From contig CAZRCW010000001.1 of assembly GCA_964598725.1 (NCBI GenBank), positions 62,001 to 126,000 of the forward strand: a stretch of DNA of 64,000 nucleotides, given 5' to 3'. The notes under the pieces are model-generated. The model did not search any database and was not told where the DNA came from. It worked only from the letters and a program-made list of their open reading frames with translations. Each line of letters begins with the position of its first letter. The first letter of the stretch is position 1. The position numbers and the translations under genes were made by a program. Positions 7,388 to 14,718 of this stretch are shown one piece after another. This stretch comes from JAGOTP01 sp964598725 (GTDB lineage: Bacteria > Patescibacteriota > Patescibacteriia > 2-12-FULL-60-25).

Positions 7388-8962
7388 ATGGACACCTCAT
7401 CCCCTCGCTCCTTACCCGACCTAGCCCGATCCATTCGGCCCTGGGCCCTCGGAGCCGCTGTCGCTGTCGCGCTCGGTTTTCACTTTTTCTTGTCTCATGC
7501 CCCGATGGGTTGGTCGCTCGGCCTGTTCGCTTTGATCGTGACCGCTGGAATCATCGTCATTACCCAACAGACCCGTGGTCTACGGAATCGCTGGGCGCTC
7601 TGGTTCTTGGTTCCGATCTTCGCCGCCTGTATCAGCGCTACCCTTTATTCAAGTCAGGTCGTTCAAGGGGTGAGCTTCTGTTTGATAGCTGGTAGCCTAG
7701 CTGCGCTCGCCTATTGGCTGACCGCTCCCACCGTTCGCTTACAAGACGGCATCTCCCTCTGGAAACCATCCGTCTTCATTCAAAGTGCTTTGCCCTTCCG
7801 TAATTATCAACTCCTTTTCACCGACGGAAACGGGGCGCGTCGTCTCAATACCAAGTTGGTCTTCCAGATCATCACCGGTTTATTGATCGCCGGGCCACTT
7901 CTTCTCATCTTCCTGGGTCTCTTCACGCAAGGTGATCGCTACTTCAGCGAAGTTCTCGGAAACTGGTTGATGCTCGACAACATCTCCGATCAAGTCGTCC
8001 GACTCTTCTTCGACGTGATCGTCGTCTTGTTCTCCGTAGGGTTCTTCTGGCGTGTCGCTCAACGATCAAAAGAGGAAGCAGCTCCAAGCAAAGCACCGAC
8101 ACCGTTTGAAGAAATTGTCTCGGCACGTACCTTCTTGTTTGCGATTGCCACCCTATTCGTCATGTTCGCCTGCTTCCAGCTGTTCTACCTTTTCCAGAAC
8201 GCGAGCTATCTCCTCGCACAAGGACATACATACGCCGAGTATGCAGTCTCCGGCTACCAACAGCTCTGTATCGCCGCTGCTCTCGCCTTCTTGGTTTTAC
8301 TGATCGTCTATCGTCTCACTGGCATGCACGATCGTTGGATTCGCTACGCTGGTCTCACGATCGCTGCCACATCGATCATTAGCACATTATCAGCCGCCAA
8401 ACGTCTCTGGTTGTACGTCGATGCCTACGGACTGACGCTCAGCCGCTCTTGGGGCATGCTGTTCTTGGTTCTCGTGATTCTCTTATTCGTTCTGCTCATT
8501 GTCTGTTTAGCGAAGCGGCTGAATCTGCTGCAGCTTATTACTTCAGGTAGTGCATTAACGCTCGGCCTACTGTCGTTCGTCCTGCTCTTTAACCATGAAG
8601 CAATGGTTGCCAACTACAATCTCGTACGACACGCAGAGAATAAGGGTCCGCAGCTCGATCTAGCCTATCTCGTGTACGAGCTCAGCCCCGATGCGGTTCC
8701 AACCATTAAGAACGCGCTGAGCTCATCTACTTGGAACTCGAATCGTGTGAATCCGATTGAACTTAACTACAGTTATTCAGGATCAAACGGCTTTACTGGT
8801 GCCGATCTAGCGGAATGGAACCAGTTCTCCGCACGCGACCGTGTCTTTCAGTATTGGAAGAGAACACTCCTCCCTGACATAAAGAGCAGAGATCTGCGAC
8901 AGCTCACCGTCTCCTCCATTCAAGCTGAGCGTGCCATCGAATCGATACCGCCTCTTAAGTAA
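7388..8962 (+). CDS. Multi-pass membrane protein, DUF4153/DUF4173-like
   Basis: The 524-residue product (ATG 7388; the open frame extends upstream into rpmH but that part is antisense to it) has about ten or more hydrophobic segments over residues 15-420. The stretch GDRYFSEVLGNWLMLDN resembles DUF4173-type proteins, and the C-terminal third (NYNLVRHAENKGPQLDLAYL, then LSPDAVPTI) fits the same type. The C-terminal domain, about residues 415-524, is soluble. No catalytic role is known for this family; envelope-related functions are usually suggested. It ends in a clear terminator. Confidence 0.7.
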   Translation: MDTSSPRSLPDLARSIRPWALGAAVAVALGFHFFLSHAPMGWSLGLFALIVTAGIIVITQQTRGLRNRWALWFLVPIFAACISATLYSSQVVQGVSFCLIAGSLAALAYWLTAPTVRLQDGISLWKPSVFIQSALPFRNYQLLFTDGNGARRLNTKLVFQIITGLLIAGPLLLIFLGLFTQGDRYFSEVLGNWLMLDNISDQVVRLFFDVIVVLFSVGFFWRVAQRSKEEAAPSKAPTPFEEIVSARTFLFAIATLFVMFACFQLFYLFQNASYLLAQGHTYAEYAVSGYQQLCIAAALAFLVLLIVYRLTGMHDRWIRYAGLTIAATSIISTLSAAKRLWLYVDAYGLTLSRSWGMLFLVLVILLFVLLIVCLAKRLNLLQLITSGSALTLGLLSFVLLFNHEAMVANYNLVRHAENKGPQLDLAYLVYELSPDAVPTIKNALSSSTWNSNRVNPIELNYSYSGSNGFTGADLAEWNQFSARDRVFQYWKRTLLPDIKSRDLRQLTVSSIQAERAIESIPPLK

Positions 8963-8978
8963 TTTGTTTAGAGCGTAT

Positions 8979-9014
8979 AAAAACACCGCGACCTTACAGG
9001 CGCGGTGTTTTTGT
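8979..9014 (+). terminator. Terminator of the DUF4173-like gene
   Basis: AAAAACACCGCG (8979-8990) pairs with CGCGGTGTTTTT (9001-9012). Confidence 0.9.
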
Positions 9015-9037
9015 TTGGTTTCGCTAAAGCCGTTTTG

Positions 9038-9103
9038 TTCTTGCTTTACAAAAACTGTGCTATATTATCCACACTTCATCCACAGATTTGACAGTTATCA
9101 ACA
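9038..9103 (+). promoter_or_regulatory. dnaA promoter overlapped by DnaA boxes
   Basis: An extended -10 (TGC then TATATT, 9061-9066) lies 17 nt after TTCTTG (9038-9043). It overlaps a perfect DnaA box TTATCCACA (9065-9073), followed by TCATCCACA (9076-9084) and TTATCAACA (9095-9103). This suggests DnaA autoregulation and perhaps part of the origin. Confidence 0.65.
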
Positions 9104-9166
9104 CGGCTGAAATCATCCGTCCATTCACTCATCGCTTGCTCTCTTTCCTACCCTTTCACCCGCCCT

Positions 9167-10579
9167 ATGGATCACCAAACGACCTGGCAATCCGCCCTCG
9201 GAGAACTTGAGCTCACCCTCTCAAAGGCGAATTTCACAACGTGGTTCAAAGACACGTTCATCAGTTCGCTTGAAAATGGAAAAGCGGTGATCGCCGTTCC
9301 AAATGCGTTTACAAAAGCGTGGTTCGAAAAGAAATATCACGAATCGATCGTGAAAGCGCTGCGGTCTGCAACCAACCACGGCGTTCGCGAAGTGAGCTAC
9401 CGCGTCGAGGTCAAAAATACGACCGTTCTCCCGATCGAACACATCACGCAGGAAGCGATGGCTGAGTACGTTCCAAGCATGGCCGAACAGCAGAACGTCG
9501 CAACCAGCGAAGTCAGCAACCCAAGTGGCGAAGGTCATCAGACAGATATTGGCCTCAATCCACGCTATCTTTTCCAGCAGTTTATTGTCGGTAAGAGCAA
9601 CGAATTAGCTCACGCCGCTTCGATGGCGGTCGCTGCCAAACCAGGTCAGGTCTACAACCCCCTTTTCCTCTACGGAGGTGCTGGAATGGGTAAAACCCAC
9701 TTGCTGCAAGCAATCGGTCACCATTTGTTGACCACACAGCCTCAGCTCAAGGTCGTCTACGTCACCTGTGAACGCTTCACCAACGAGTTCATCCAAGCCG
9801 TCCGCAGCGGTCGCGCTGGCGAATTCAAAGATCAGTATCGAACTGCGGATGTTCTCCTTATCGACGACATCCAATTCCTAACCGGCAAAGAACAGACGCA
9901 GGAAGAGTTCTTTCACACCTTCAACACACTCCACCAGAACAACAAGCAGATCATCATCGCGTCGGACCGCCCACCACGCGACATTCAAACGCTTGAAAGC
10001 CGTCTCCAATCTCGCTTCGAATGGGGCATGATGGCCGACATCTCGAAGCCAGACTTCGAAACCCGCGTTGCCATTCTTCAAGCCAAGTCCCGTGAAAAAC
10101 AGTACGCACTCAGCACCGATCTCCTTCACTTGATCGCCGGCGCCATTCAGTCCAACGTCCGCGAACTCGAAGGCGCGCTCAACAAGATCATCGCCTACCA
10201 CCAGTTCAAGAACCTGCTGCCAAGTGCTGAATCAGTACAAACGCTGCTTCAGAGTTTTGGCCCAACGATCGCGAAGCGCACGGTCACTCCACGCAGCTTG
10301 ATCGAGATCGTGACCGCCTACTACGACATTCGTCTCGACGATATTCTCGGCAAGAGTCGCGAACAACGCTTCGCTCTTCCCCGTCAGATCGCGATGTACT
10401 TGCTCCGCGAAGAAACCAAGTGCTCGTATCCATCGATCGGCCATCACATCGGCGGACGTGATCACACAACGGCGATGCATGCCTGCGACAAGATCGGTGG
10501 ATTGGTCAAAACGGATGAGCAGTTGAAGCGAGATCTTGGAGTGATCCGTGAACGTCTCTACTCGACCAGCAACGCTTAA
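9167..10579 (+). CDS. dnaA: Chromosomal replication initiator DnaA
   Basis: AAA+ initiator that binds DnaA boxes and opens oriC. The 470-residue product has domain I (residues 1-80, TTWFKDTFISS), a short linker, the AAA+ domain with Walker A GGAGMGKTH at about 170 and Walker B VLLIDDIQF at about 230, and a C-terminal DNA-binding domain IV ending in the signature GGRDHTTAMHACDKI. The upstream region has a promoter overlapped by three DnaA-type boxes. dnaN does not follow directly; about 2.5 kb with three other genes intervenes. Confidence 0.97.
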   Translation: MDHQTTWQSALGELELTLSKANFTTWFKDTFISSLENGKAVIAVPNAFTKAWFEKKYHESIVKALRSATNHGVREVSYRVEVKNTTVLPIEHITQEAMAEYVPSMAEQQNVATSEVSNPSGEGHQTDIGLNPRYLFQQFIVGKSNELAHAASMAVAAKPGQVYNPLFLYGGAGMGKTHLLQAIGHHLLTTQPQLKVVYVTCERFTNEFIQAVRSGRAGEFKDQYRTADVLLIDDIQFLTGKEQTQEEFFHTFNTLHQNNKQIIIASDRPPRDIQTLESRLQSRFEWGMMADISKPDFETRVAILQAKSREKQYALSTDLLHLIAGAIQSNVRELEGALNKIIAYHQFKNLLPSAESVQTLLQSFGPTIAKRTVTPRSLIEIVTAYYDIRLDDILGKSREQRFALPRQIAMYLLREETKCSYPSIGHHIGGRDHTTAMHACDKIGGLVKTDEQLKRDLGVIRERLYSTSNA

Positions 10580-10601
10580 CAATTCAGCAAACGAGCAACG
10601 C

Positions 10602-10637
10602 AAAACGATCGAGCTGAGCTCGATCGTTTGTTTTTAT
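10602..10637 (+). terminator. Terminator of dnaA
   Basis: The near-perfect palindrome centred at 10615 (AAACGATCGAGCT pairing with its complement) is followed by TTTGTTTTTATT. Confidence 0.85.
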
Positions 10638-10639
10638 TG

Positions 10640-10671
10640 AAAACAACAACGCCGCCGGAACGAGGTTGTTG
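10640..10671 (-). terminator. Terminator of the 10735-11250 unit
   Basis: On the minus strand AACAAC and GTTGTT flank a GC-rich loop and are followed by TGTTTTC. It lies just beyond the dnaA terminator, so two convergent units are insulated from each other. Confidence 0.5.
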
Positions 10672-10734
10672 CCGACGGCTGTCGTAAAGAGTCCTCCTCT
10701 TATGTTGTAGAACGAGCCGTCGAAGGCGAAGCGA

Positions 10735-11250
10735 TCAGCCGCCCTCGGGGCCCTTGCGGCTGATCGCCGTTCGGACCGACTGTCTGCGTGTGCCCTCCGC
10801 GAGGCCGACCATGTAGGCCCGGACCATGCCTTGCTCGATCGCCTGGAAGACGATCTGGAGCATGGCGGGGTCGTCAAGGTCGTTCTCTCCGTCTTCGCCG
10901 ACGTGCTCGTGCACGTAGTGGAAGGCGCGCTGGGCCGTCACGCGCATCGGGTGGTCGCCGCTGCCCCCGGACATGTTGGTGAAGAGCGGGATCACGGTGA
11001 TCGCTCGCTGGGCACCGTTGCCGTTATGGGTCGGGTTCGCGTTGAACGCCGCGACGGCCGTATCGGTACTCGAGGCGAGCACCGGCGCGATCGTGAACGG
11101 CTCGCCGATGCGCTCCTTCTCGTCGTAGTCCAGGCGCTTGATGAGCAGCGCCGCGTAGTGCGGTTGCCCGTCCCGCTCCCAGGTGTCCGGTCCCAGACGG
11201 TGACCGTACTTCTTGTTTCCTCGCTTCGTTCTCGTTCTCGGTTGCGCCAT
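10735..11250 (-). CDS. GC-rich solitary gene, unknown function
   Basis: The 171-residue product starts MAQPRTRTKRGNKKYGHRLG; a GGAGG ribosome site 5 nt before this ATG decides the start over an upstream ATG at 11274. The N-terminus is very basic. The rest is soluble, with segments such as YAALLIKRLDYDEKERIGEP and DDPAMLQIVFQAIEQGMVRA. I recognise no family. The coding sequence is markedly GC-rich compared with dnaA and the TrmB gene on either side. It has its own AT-rich promoter (11313-11341) and own hairpin. Basic N-terminus suggests nucleic-acid contact, but this is weak inference. Confidence 0.7.
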   Translation of the reverse strand: MAQPRTRTKRGNKKYGHRLGPDTWERDGQPHYAALLIKRLDYDEKERIGEPFTIAPVLASSTDTAVAAFNANPTHNGNGAQRAITVIPLFTNMSGGSGDHPMRVTAQRAFHYVHEHVGEDGENDLDDPAMLQIVFQAIEQGMVRAYMVGLAEGTRRQSVRTAISRKGPEGG

Positions 11251-11312
11251 GTGCGCCTCCAGTCTTTCGCTCAAACGACGACATTCGCCGTTTGGTCCTC
11301 AAGGGACCTACC

Positions 11313-11341
11313 ACTCTACTCTATTTTTAAGAAAAAAGCAA
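11313..11341 (-). promoter_or_regulatory. AT-rich promoter of the 10735-11250 unit
   Basis: Read on the minus strand: TTGCTT (11341-11336), 17-nt spacer TTTTCTTAAAAATAGAG, TAGAGT (11318-11313). The spacer is nearly the same as that of the promoter at 3016-3044. Confidence 0.6.
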
Positions 11342-11344
11342 GTT

Positions 11345-12097
11345 TTAGCCCTTATTCTCAAGAGAGCGCCACATAATTTCAAACTGTTCCTTATGCATCT
11401 GAATAATGCTCTTGTTTTCGATGACGATGGCGAAAATCGGCGGGATGATTTGATGAACAACCACTCGCTGTGGTGTCACCACGAGATTTGTCGTGAGTTT
11501 AGTCTGTGATGGTAGAATACGGATCGTCTCGTTCAACGTTCGCTGAATACGCAGATGCTCACGGGCAATCGCTGAATCCTGAACCAACATGCGGATATTT
11601 ATATTGAGTTTGGCTCGACGACGCAGAAAATCCAGGAAGTACTCCGGGTCCTGTTCCAGCCAACGTTTTAGATCACTCAGGATCAGATAGTCCTGATGCG
11701 GTTTGATATCACGAATCAACGACTCGTAGACACCTTTGACGGCATCTAAGCCTTCATAGTACTTCAGCGAGCTCGCTTCACCCGTAAAATTATAGAGGGC
11801 CTCGAGATCAGGCAGCGCGCGTTGAAGCTTCTCTCGCTGCTGCACTAGTAGCATCTCAATCTGACTCGGAGGGGCGGCGACTAAACGTTTCTTAAACCCT
11901 TTCACTTCCATACTCATTAACCCGCGCTGCTTCAATTCTTCCGTGATCGTGTAGAGCGTTGTGCGTTTAATCCCCGTCTCCGCCGCCAATTTCACAACCG
12001 TCGTCGGCCCCAACGCTAAAGCTGCCAAATACGTGAGCGCTTCCGCTTCCCGTAGGCCGATTTCTATTAAAAGTTTGGTGAGTTGAGCTTTCGTCAT
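11345..12097 (-). CDS. TrmB-family transcriptional regulator
   Basis: The 250-residue product has an N-terminal winged helix (residues 1-80; GLREAEALTYLAALALGPTT, then ETGIKRTTLYTITEELKQRG), a short coiled linker and a C-terminal effector-type domain starting near residue 110 (LKYYEGLDAVKGVYESLI). This is the architecture of TrmB-like regulators, common in Archaea and Patescibacteria. A perfect inverted repeat TGTCGA-N5-TCGACA sits 6 nt upstream of the start (12103-12119), probably its own operator. It is divergent from the HTH gene at 12235, whose upstream region contains the same half-sites fused (TGTCGACA). Two more TrmB paralogues lie in the window. Confidence 0.85.
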   Translation of the reverse strand: MTKAQLTKLLIEIGLREAEALTYLAALALGPTTVVKLAAETGIKRTTLYTITEELKQRGLMSMEVKGFKKRLVAAPPSQIEMLLVQQREKLQRALPDLEALYNFTGEASSLKYYEGLDAVKGVYESLIRDIKPHQDYLILSDLKRWLEQDPEYFLDFLRRRAKLNINIRMLVQDSAIAREHLRIQRTLNETIRILPSQTKLTTNLVVTPQRVVVHQIIPPIFAIVIENKSIIQMHKEQFEIMWRSLENKG

Positions 12098-12102
12098 TTC
12101 TT

Positions 12103-12119
12103 TGTCGATTTTTTCGACA
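12103..12119. promoter_or_regulatory. Palindromic operator candidate of the TrmB gene
   Basis: TGTCGA (12103-12108), TTTTT, TCGACA (12114-12119), directly upstream of the regulator's ATG. A fused version, TGTCGACA, lies at 12180-12187 towards the divergent gene. Confidence 0.6.
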
Positions 12120-12146
12120 GAAGCATTCTAGTCTCAAGCGATTTAA

Positions 12147-12187
12147 TTATCAACAGTTTGTTCTTTCTATCCACAGAGTTGTCGACA
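12147..12187. promoter_or_regulatory. DnaA-like boxes and TGTCGACA site in divergent region
   Basis: TTATCAACA (12147-12155), CTATCCACA (12167-12175) and TGTCGACA (12180-12187) lie in the 137-nt gap between the TrmB gene and the HTH gene. Confidence 0.5.
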
Positions 12188-12234
12188 GTTGTGACAAGTC
12201 ATGTGTACAGATCTAGGGTACTTGTGGAGGATAA

Positions 12235-12639
12235 ATGGACAATCGACGAACCGTGAAACGTGAACAGCTCCTACTCTTATTGGATCAGCTGCAGCGCGGT
12301 GGATCCAATCCGCTCTTCGGCGAGTGCCTGCGCACGTGGCGCAAAGAGCTCGGGCTAGAGCCATCTGCATTTGCGCGACACCTCAATGTCTCCGCACAAA
12401 CCGTCTTCCGTTGGGAACGAGGCTTTTCTCTCAACGCTCAACAAGAACTTCGTTTGCGCGAGGTGATTGACGAGCTCGAGGGCGTGAAGCCGGCAGGTCG
12501 TGTATATGAAGGTGCCCCTACCCAGGTAGAGGTGCGGGTCGCTCTCCCCATCAACCAGCCCCAGCAAGCCGTCCAAGATCTCACCGAGTTCATTCTTTCC
12601 CATCCTACCCTTAGACTCCTTGGGATCACCCTCAAGTAG
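12235..12639 (+). CDS. HTH (XRE-like) DNA-binding protein
   Basis: The 134-residue product has a helix-turn-helix over about residues 38-68: RTWRKELGLEPSAFARHLNV followed by SAQTVFRWERG, a Cro/C1-type recognition motif. After a linker the C-terminus (VRVALPINQPQQAVQDLTEF) may be a dimerisation or ligand domain. A GGAGG site precedes the ATG by 4 nt. It lies between dnaA and dnaN, divergent from a TrmB regulator, and its promoter region has DnaA-like boxes, so it could act in origin-region control; this is inference. Confidence 0.75.
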   Translation: MDNRRTVKREQLLLLLDQLQRGGSNPLFGECLRTWRKELGLEPSAFARHLNVSAQTVFRWERGFSLNAQQELRLREVIDELEGVKPAGRVYEGAPTQVEVRVALPINQPQQAVQDLTEFILSHPTLRLLGITLK

Positions 12640-12714
12640 CCCAAACACCCGTCCCACCAGCAGCCACTCTGCCAACCTGGACGGGTGTGCTGCTATCTAC
12701 GCGGGATTCCTGAC

Positions 12715-13018
12715 TTATCCCCCGTTTCATCCCCAAGTTTCGTTGTCGGTGGATATCGTTATCCCCGTTTTCCCACAGCTGAACTCACAGGGTTACGCGC
12801 ATGTTCATAGCTATCCGCATAAGCCGGTGGACTCGCTGCGGGTTCTTTTGGGATAAGTCGCCCTCTTCCAATCTGACCCCAACTCCTCACAGCGACTCCC
12901 CAGGGTTACCAGCAGAACACCGGGATAAGTGTTCATTGATTATCGGCATGGTTAAGCCTTAATCTGACTTTCCCACACCATCCACAGACCTTATTGTTAT
13001 TATCATTGTTTTCTACAC
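12715..13018. other. Candidate oriC: DnaA-type boxes plus AT-rich tract
   Basis: The 400-nt gap before dnaN holds no gene. It contains TTATCCCCC (12715-12723), TTATCCCCG (12759-12767), CTATCCGCA (12811-12819), inverted TTATCCCAA (12848-12856), inverted TTATCCCGG (12920-12928), TTATCGGCA (12940-12948) and CCATCCACA (12978-12986). These end in an AT-rich stretch (12989-13018) suitable for unwinding. The TTATCCC form differs from the canonical TTATCCACA seen before dnaA. Confidence 0.5.
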
Positions 13019-13043
13019 TCTATACCCCTAAGATAACTGACAT

Positions 13044-14177
13044 ATGGTTTGTACCTGCACCCAAGAGAATCTCCTCCAAGGACTCTCGCTCGTCGGACAC
13101 ATCGCTGGGAAGAACGCGAACCTCCCGATCTTGGCGAATGTCTTGATCCAAGCCGAGGGGGGCCAGCTTCGCATTTCAACGACAAACCTTGAGATGGCGA
13201 TCTCGGTGATCGTTCGTGGACGCGTCGACCAACCGGGTGAGTACACGGTCCCAGCCAAACTCTTCCAAGAGTACGTTTCTCTTTTGGGTGAAGGGAAGGT
13301 TGAACTCAGTCTTACGAATGATGGACTCGAGATCAAAGCGGATGGAAAGGTTACAAATATCAAAGGAATCGCAGCTACCGAATTCCCACTCATTCCAAAG
13401 CTTACGAAGGGTGGTGCGTATCAACTAGAGGTTGAGCCGCTTCGCCAAGCGCTTCAGCAGGTCGGCTTCTCTGTCTCTACGTCAGACTCTCGCCCCGAGC
13501 TTGCGGGTGTCGCTTGCTACTTCCATACCGCCGGAGGACCGGGCACGCTCATGTTGGCCGCGACGGACTCCTATCGGTTGTCAGAACGAAAATTAAACTT
13601 GGTCGCTGGTGGCAATCAGGCTGAGACCAAATGCATTGTCCCCGCTCGTGCAGTTCAAGAAATCGTCCGTATTCTCGCGAGCTACAAAGATGATGTAGCG
13701 ATGCCAGAGAAGATCGACTGGACGATGGCCGAGAATCAGTTGGCGGTTTCGTTTGGATCGGTTGAGTTGGTCTCACGCTTGATTGAAGGCAGCTTCCCAG
13801 ACTATAAGCGCATCATTCCAACGCAATTCCGCACCCATTGCCGTGTAAAACGCACCGAATTGATGCGCGCGATCCGCGCGTCGTCGCTCTTCTCGCGCCA
13901 AGGGATCTACGATGTGAAATTTGAAATGGCGACAGATGGTTCGCTTACGGTTTCTTCTTCCGACACGGGAACCGGTGCGCATCGCGCAACGCTCCAAGCG
14001 GTCGTCGAGGGTGAATCGAATAAAGTGACGTTGAACTTCAAGTATGTAAACGACGGTCTGGCGGCGATGGATACCGATCAGGTGACTTTGAGCGTGATCG
14101 ACTCGATGAACGCCGTGGTGGTCCGTCCAGAGGGTCGAGAGGGCTTCCAGTACGTGGTCATGCCTATCCGTCAGTAA
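13044..14177 (+). CDS. dnaN: DNA polymerase III beta sliding clamp
   Basis: Ring-shaped processivity clamp. The 377-residue length and three-fold domain architecture fit. Typical segments: NLPILANVLIQAEGGQLRIS in domain 1, KGIAATEFPLIPKL ending domain 1, SRPELAGVACYF in domain 2, and a C-terminus VVMPIRQ close to the family's usual M-P-x-R. The upstream gap is the candidate origin. It is followed directly by a bidirectional hairpin and a minus-strand GC-rich lipoprotein gene rather than recF. Confidence 0.96.
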   Translation: MVCTCTQENLLQGLSLVGHIAGKNANLPILANVLIQAEGGQLRISTTNLEMAISVIVRGRVDQPGEYTVPAKLFQEYVSLLGEGKVELSLTNDGLEIKADGKVTNIKGIAATEFPLIPKLTKGGAYQLEVEPLRQALQQVGFSVSTSDSRPELAGVACYFHTAGGPGTLMLAATDSYRLSERKLNLVAGGNQAETKCIVPARAVQEIVRILASYKDDVAMPEKIDWTMAENQLAVSFGSVELVSRLIEGSFPDYKRIIPTQFRTHCRVKRTELMRAIRASSLFSRQGIYDVKFEMATDGSLTVSSSDTGTGAHRATLQAVVEGESNKVTLNFKYVNDGLAAMDTDQVTLSVIDSMNAVVVRPEGREGFQYVVMPIRQ

Positions 14178-14197
14178 CGAATCGCTAGAAATGAAGC

Positions 14198-14245
14198 ACG
14201 GGCCCGGATGCGCGAGAGAGTTCTCGGCTTCCGGGCCCGTTTTGG
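14198..14245. terminator. Hairpin between dnaN and the GC-rich lipoprotein gene
   Basis: ACGGGCCCGG (14198-14207) pairs with CCGGGCCCGT (14231-14240), followed by TTTT. It can serve both convergent genes. Confidence 0.75.
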
Positions 14246-14261
14246 GCCTCACGTTCTTCGA

Positions 14262-14528
14262 CTACCGCGCGGCGTCGGGAAAGGCACTGCGCAGGCAGGC
14301 CTCGCGCGTCTCGCTCGGATCGCAGCAGACGCCGACGGTGTTGCCGTTGCCGGCGTCTGCGTCGGTCACACAGATCGGGGTCTGCTCGGGCCCACAGGGG
14401 CGCGTGATCGTGGGGCCGCCGTCGGCTCCGCAGCGGAAGCGGATCGCTCCGCCGCCCACGGGTTCGATCTGGGCGCACGCGCCCATGAGAGACAGGAGGC
14501 CGGCCATGATGGTCATTCGCAGGTTCAT
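14262..14528 (-). CDS. Small GC-rich lipoprotein (88 aa)
   Basis: From the ATG at 14528, which has an AAGGA site upstream, the product is MNLRMTIMAGLLSLMGACAQ and onward: a lipoprotein signal with lipobox ending at Cys18, then a Gly/Cys-rich mature part of about 70 residues. This carries five or so cysteines (CGADGG, RPCGPEQTPIC, GVCCDPSETREAC), likely disulphide-bonded. The mature region (DADAGNGNTVGVCCDPSETR) is reminiscent of small extracellular proteins of myxobacteria-like organisms, by style only. GC-rich unit with its own hairpin; function unknown. Confidence 0.6.
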   Translation of the reverse strand: MNLRMTIMAGLLSLMGACAQIEPVGGGAIRFRCGADGGPTITRPCGPEQTPICVTDADAGNGNTVGVCCDPSETREACLRSAFPDAAR

Positions 14529-14660
14529 CGACGAAATCCTTGGGCGGATGCCCGGTTGCGGGGGTGTAGAAACGTGAAATCTGAATCGGGAGTGATTACC
14601 CGAGAGGTGGAACGAGCGGAATCCCATGGTTATGCGCTTTTCGCAGCTACGGGACCAACT

Positions 14661-14699
14661 AGTATGCCAAAATCCCAGGAAAAGTCAATCTCCTGGGAT
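14661..14699 (-). promoter_or_regulatory. Hairpin with -35 box in its loop, after the PBP gene
   Basis: On the minus strand ATCCCAGGA and TCCTGGGAT (14699-14691 and 14680-14672) form a stem followed by TTTTGG, a probable terminator for the PBP gene. The loop and 3' side contain TTGACT (14688-14683) and, 16 nt on, CATACT (14666-14661), a promoter candidate for the 14262-14528 gene. Confidence 0.5.
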
Positions 14700-14718
14700 C
14701 GTTGAGCTCTGAATTGTC

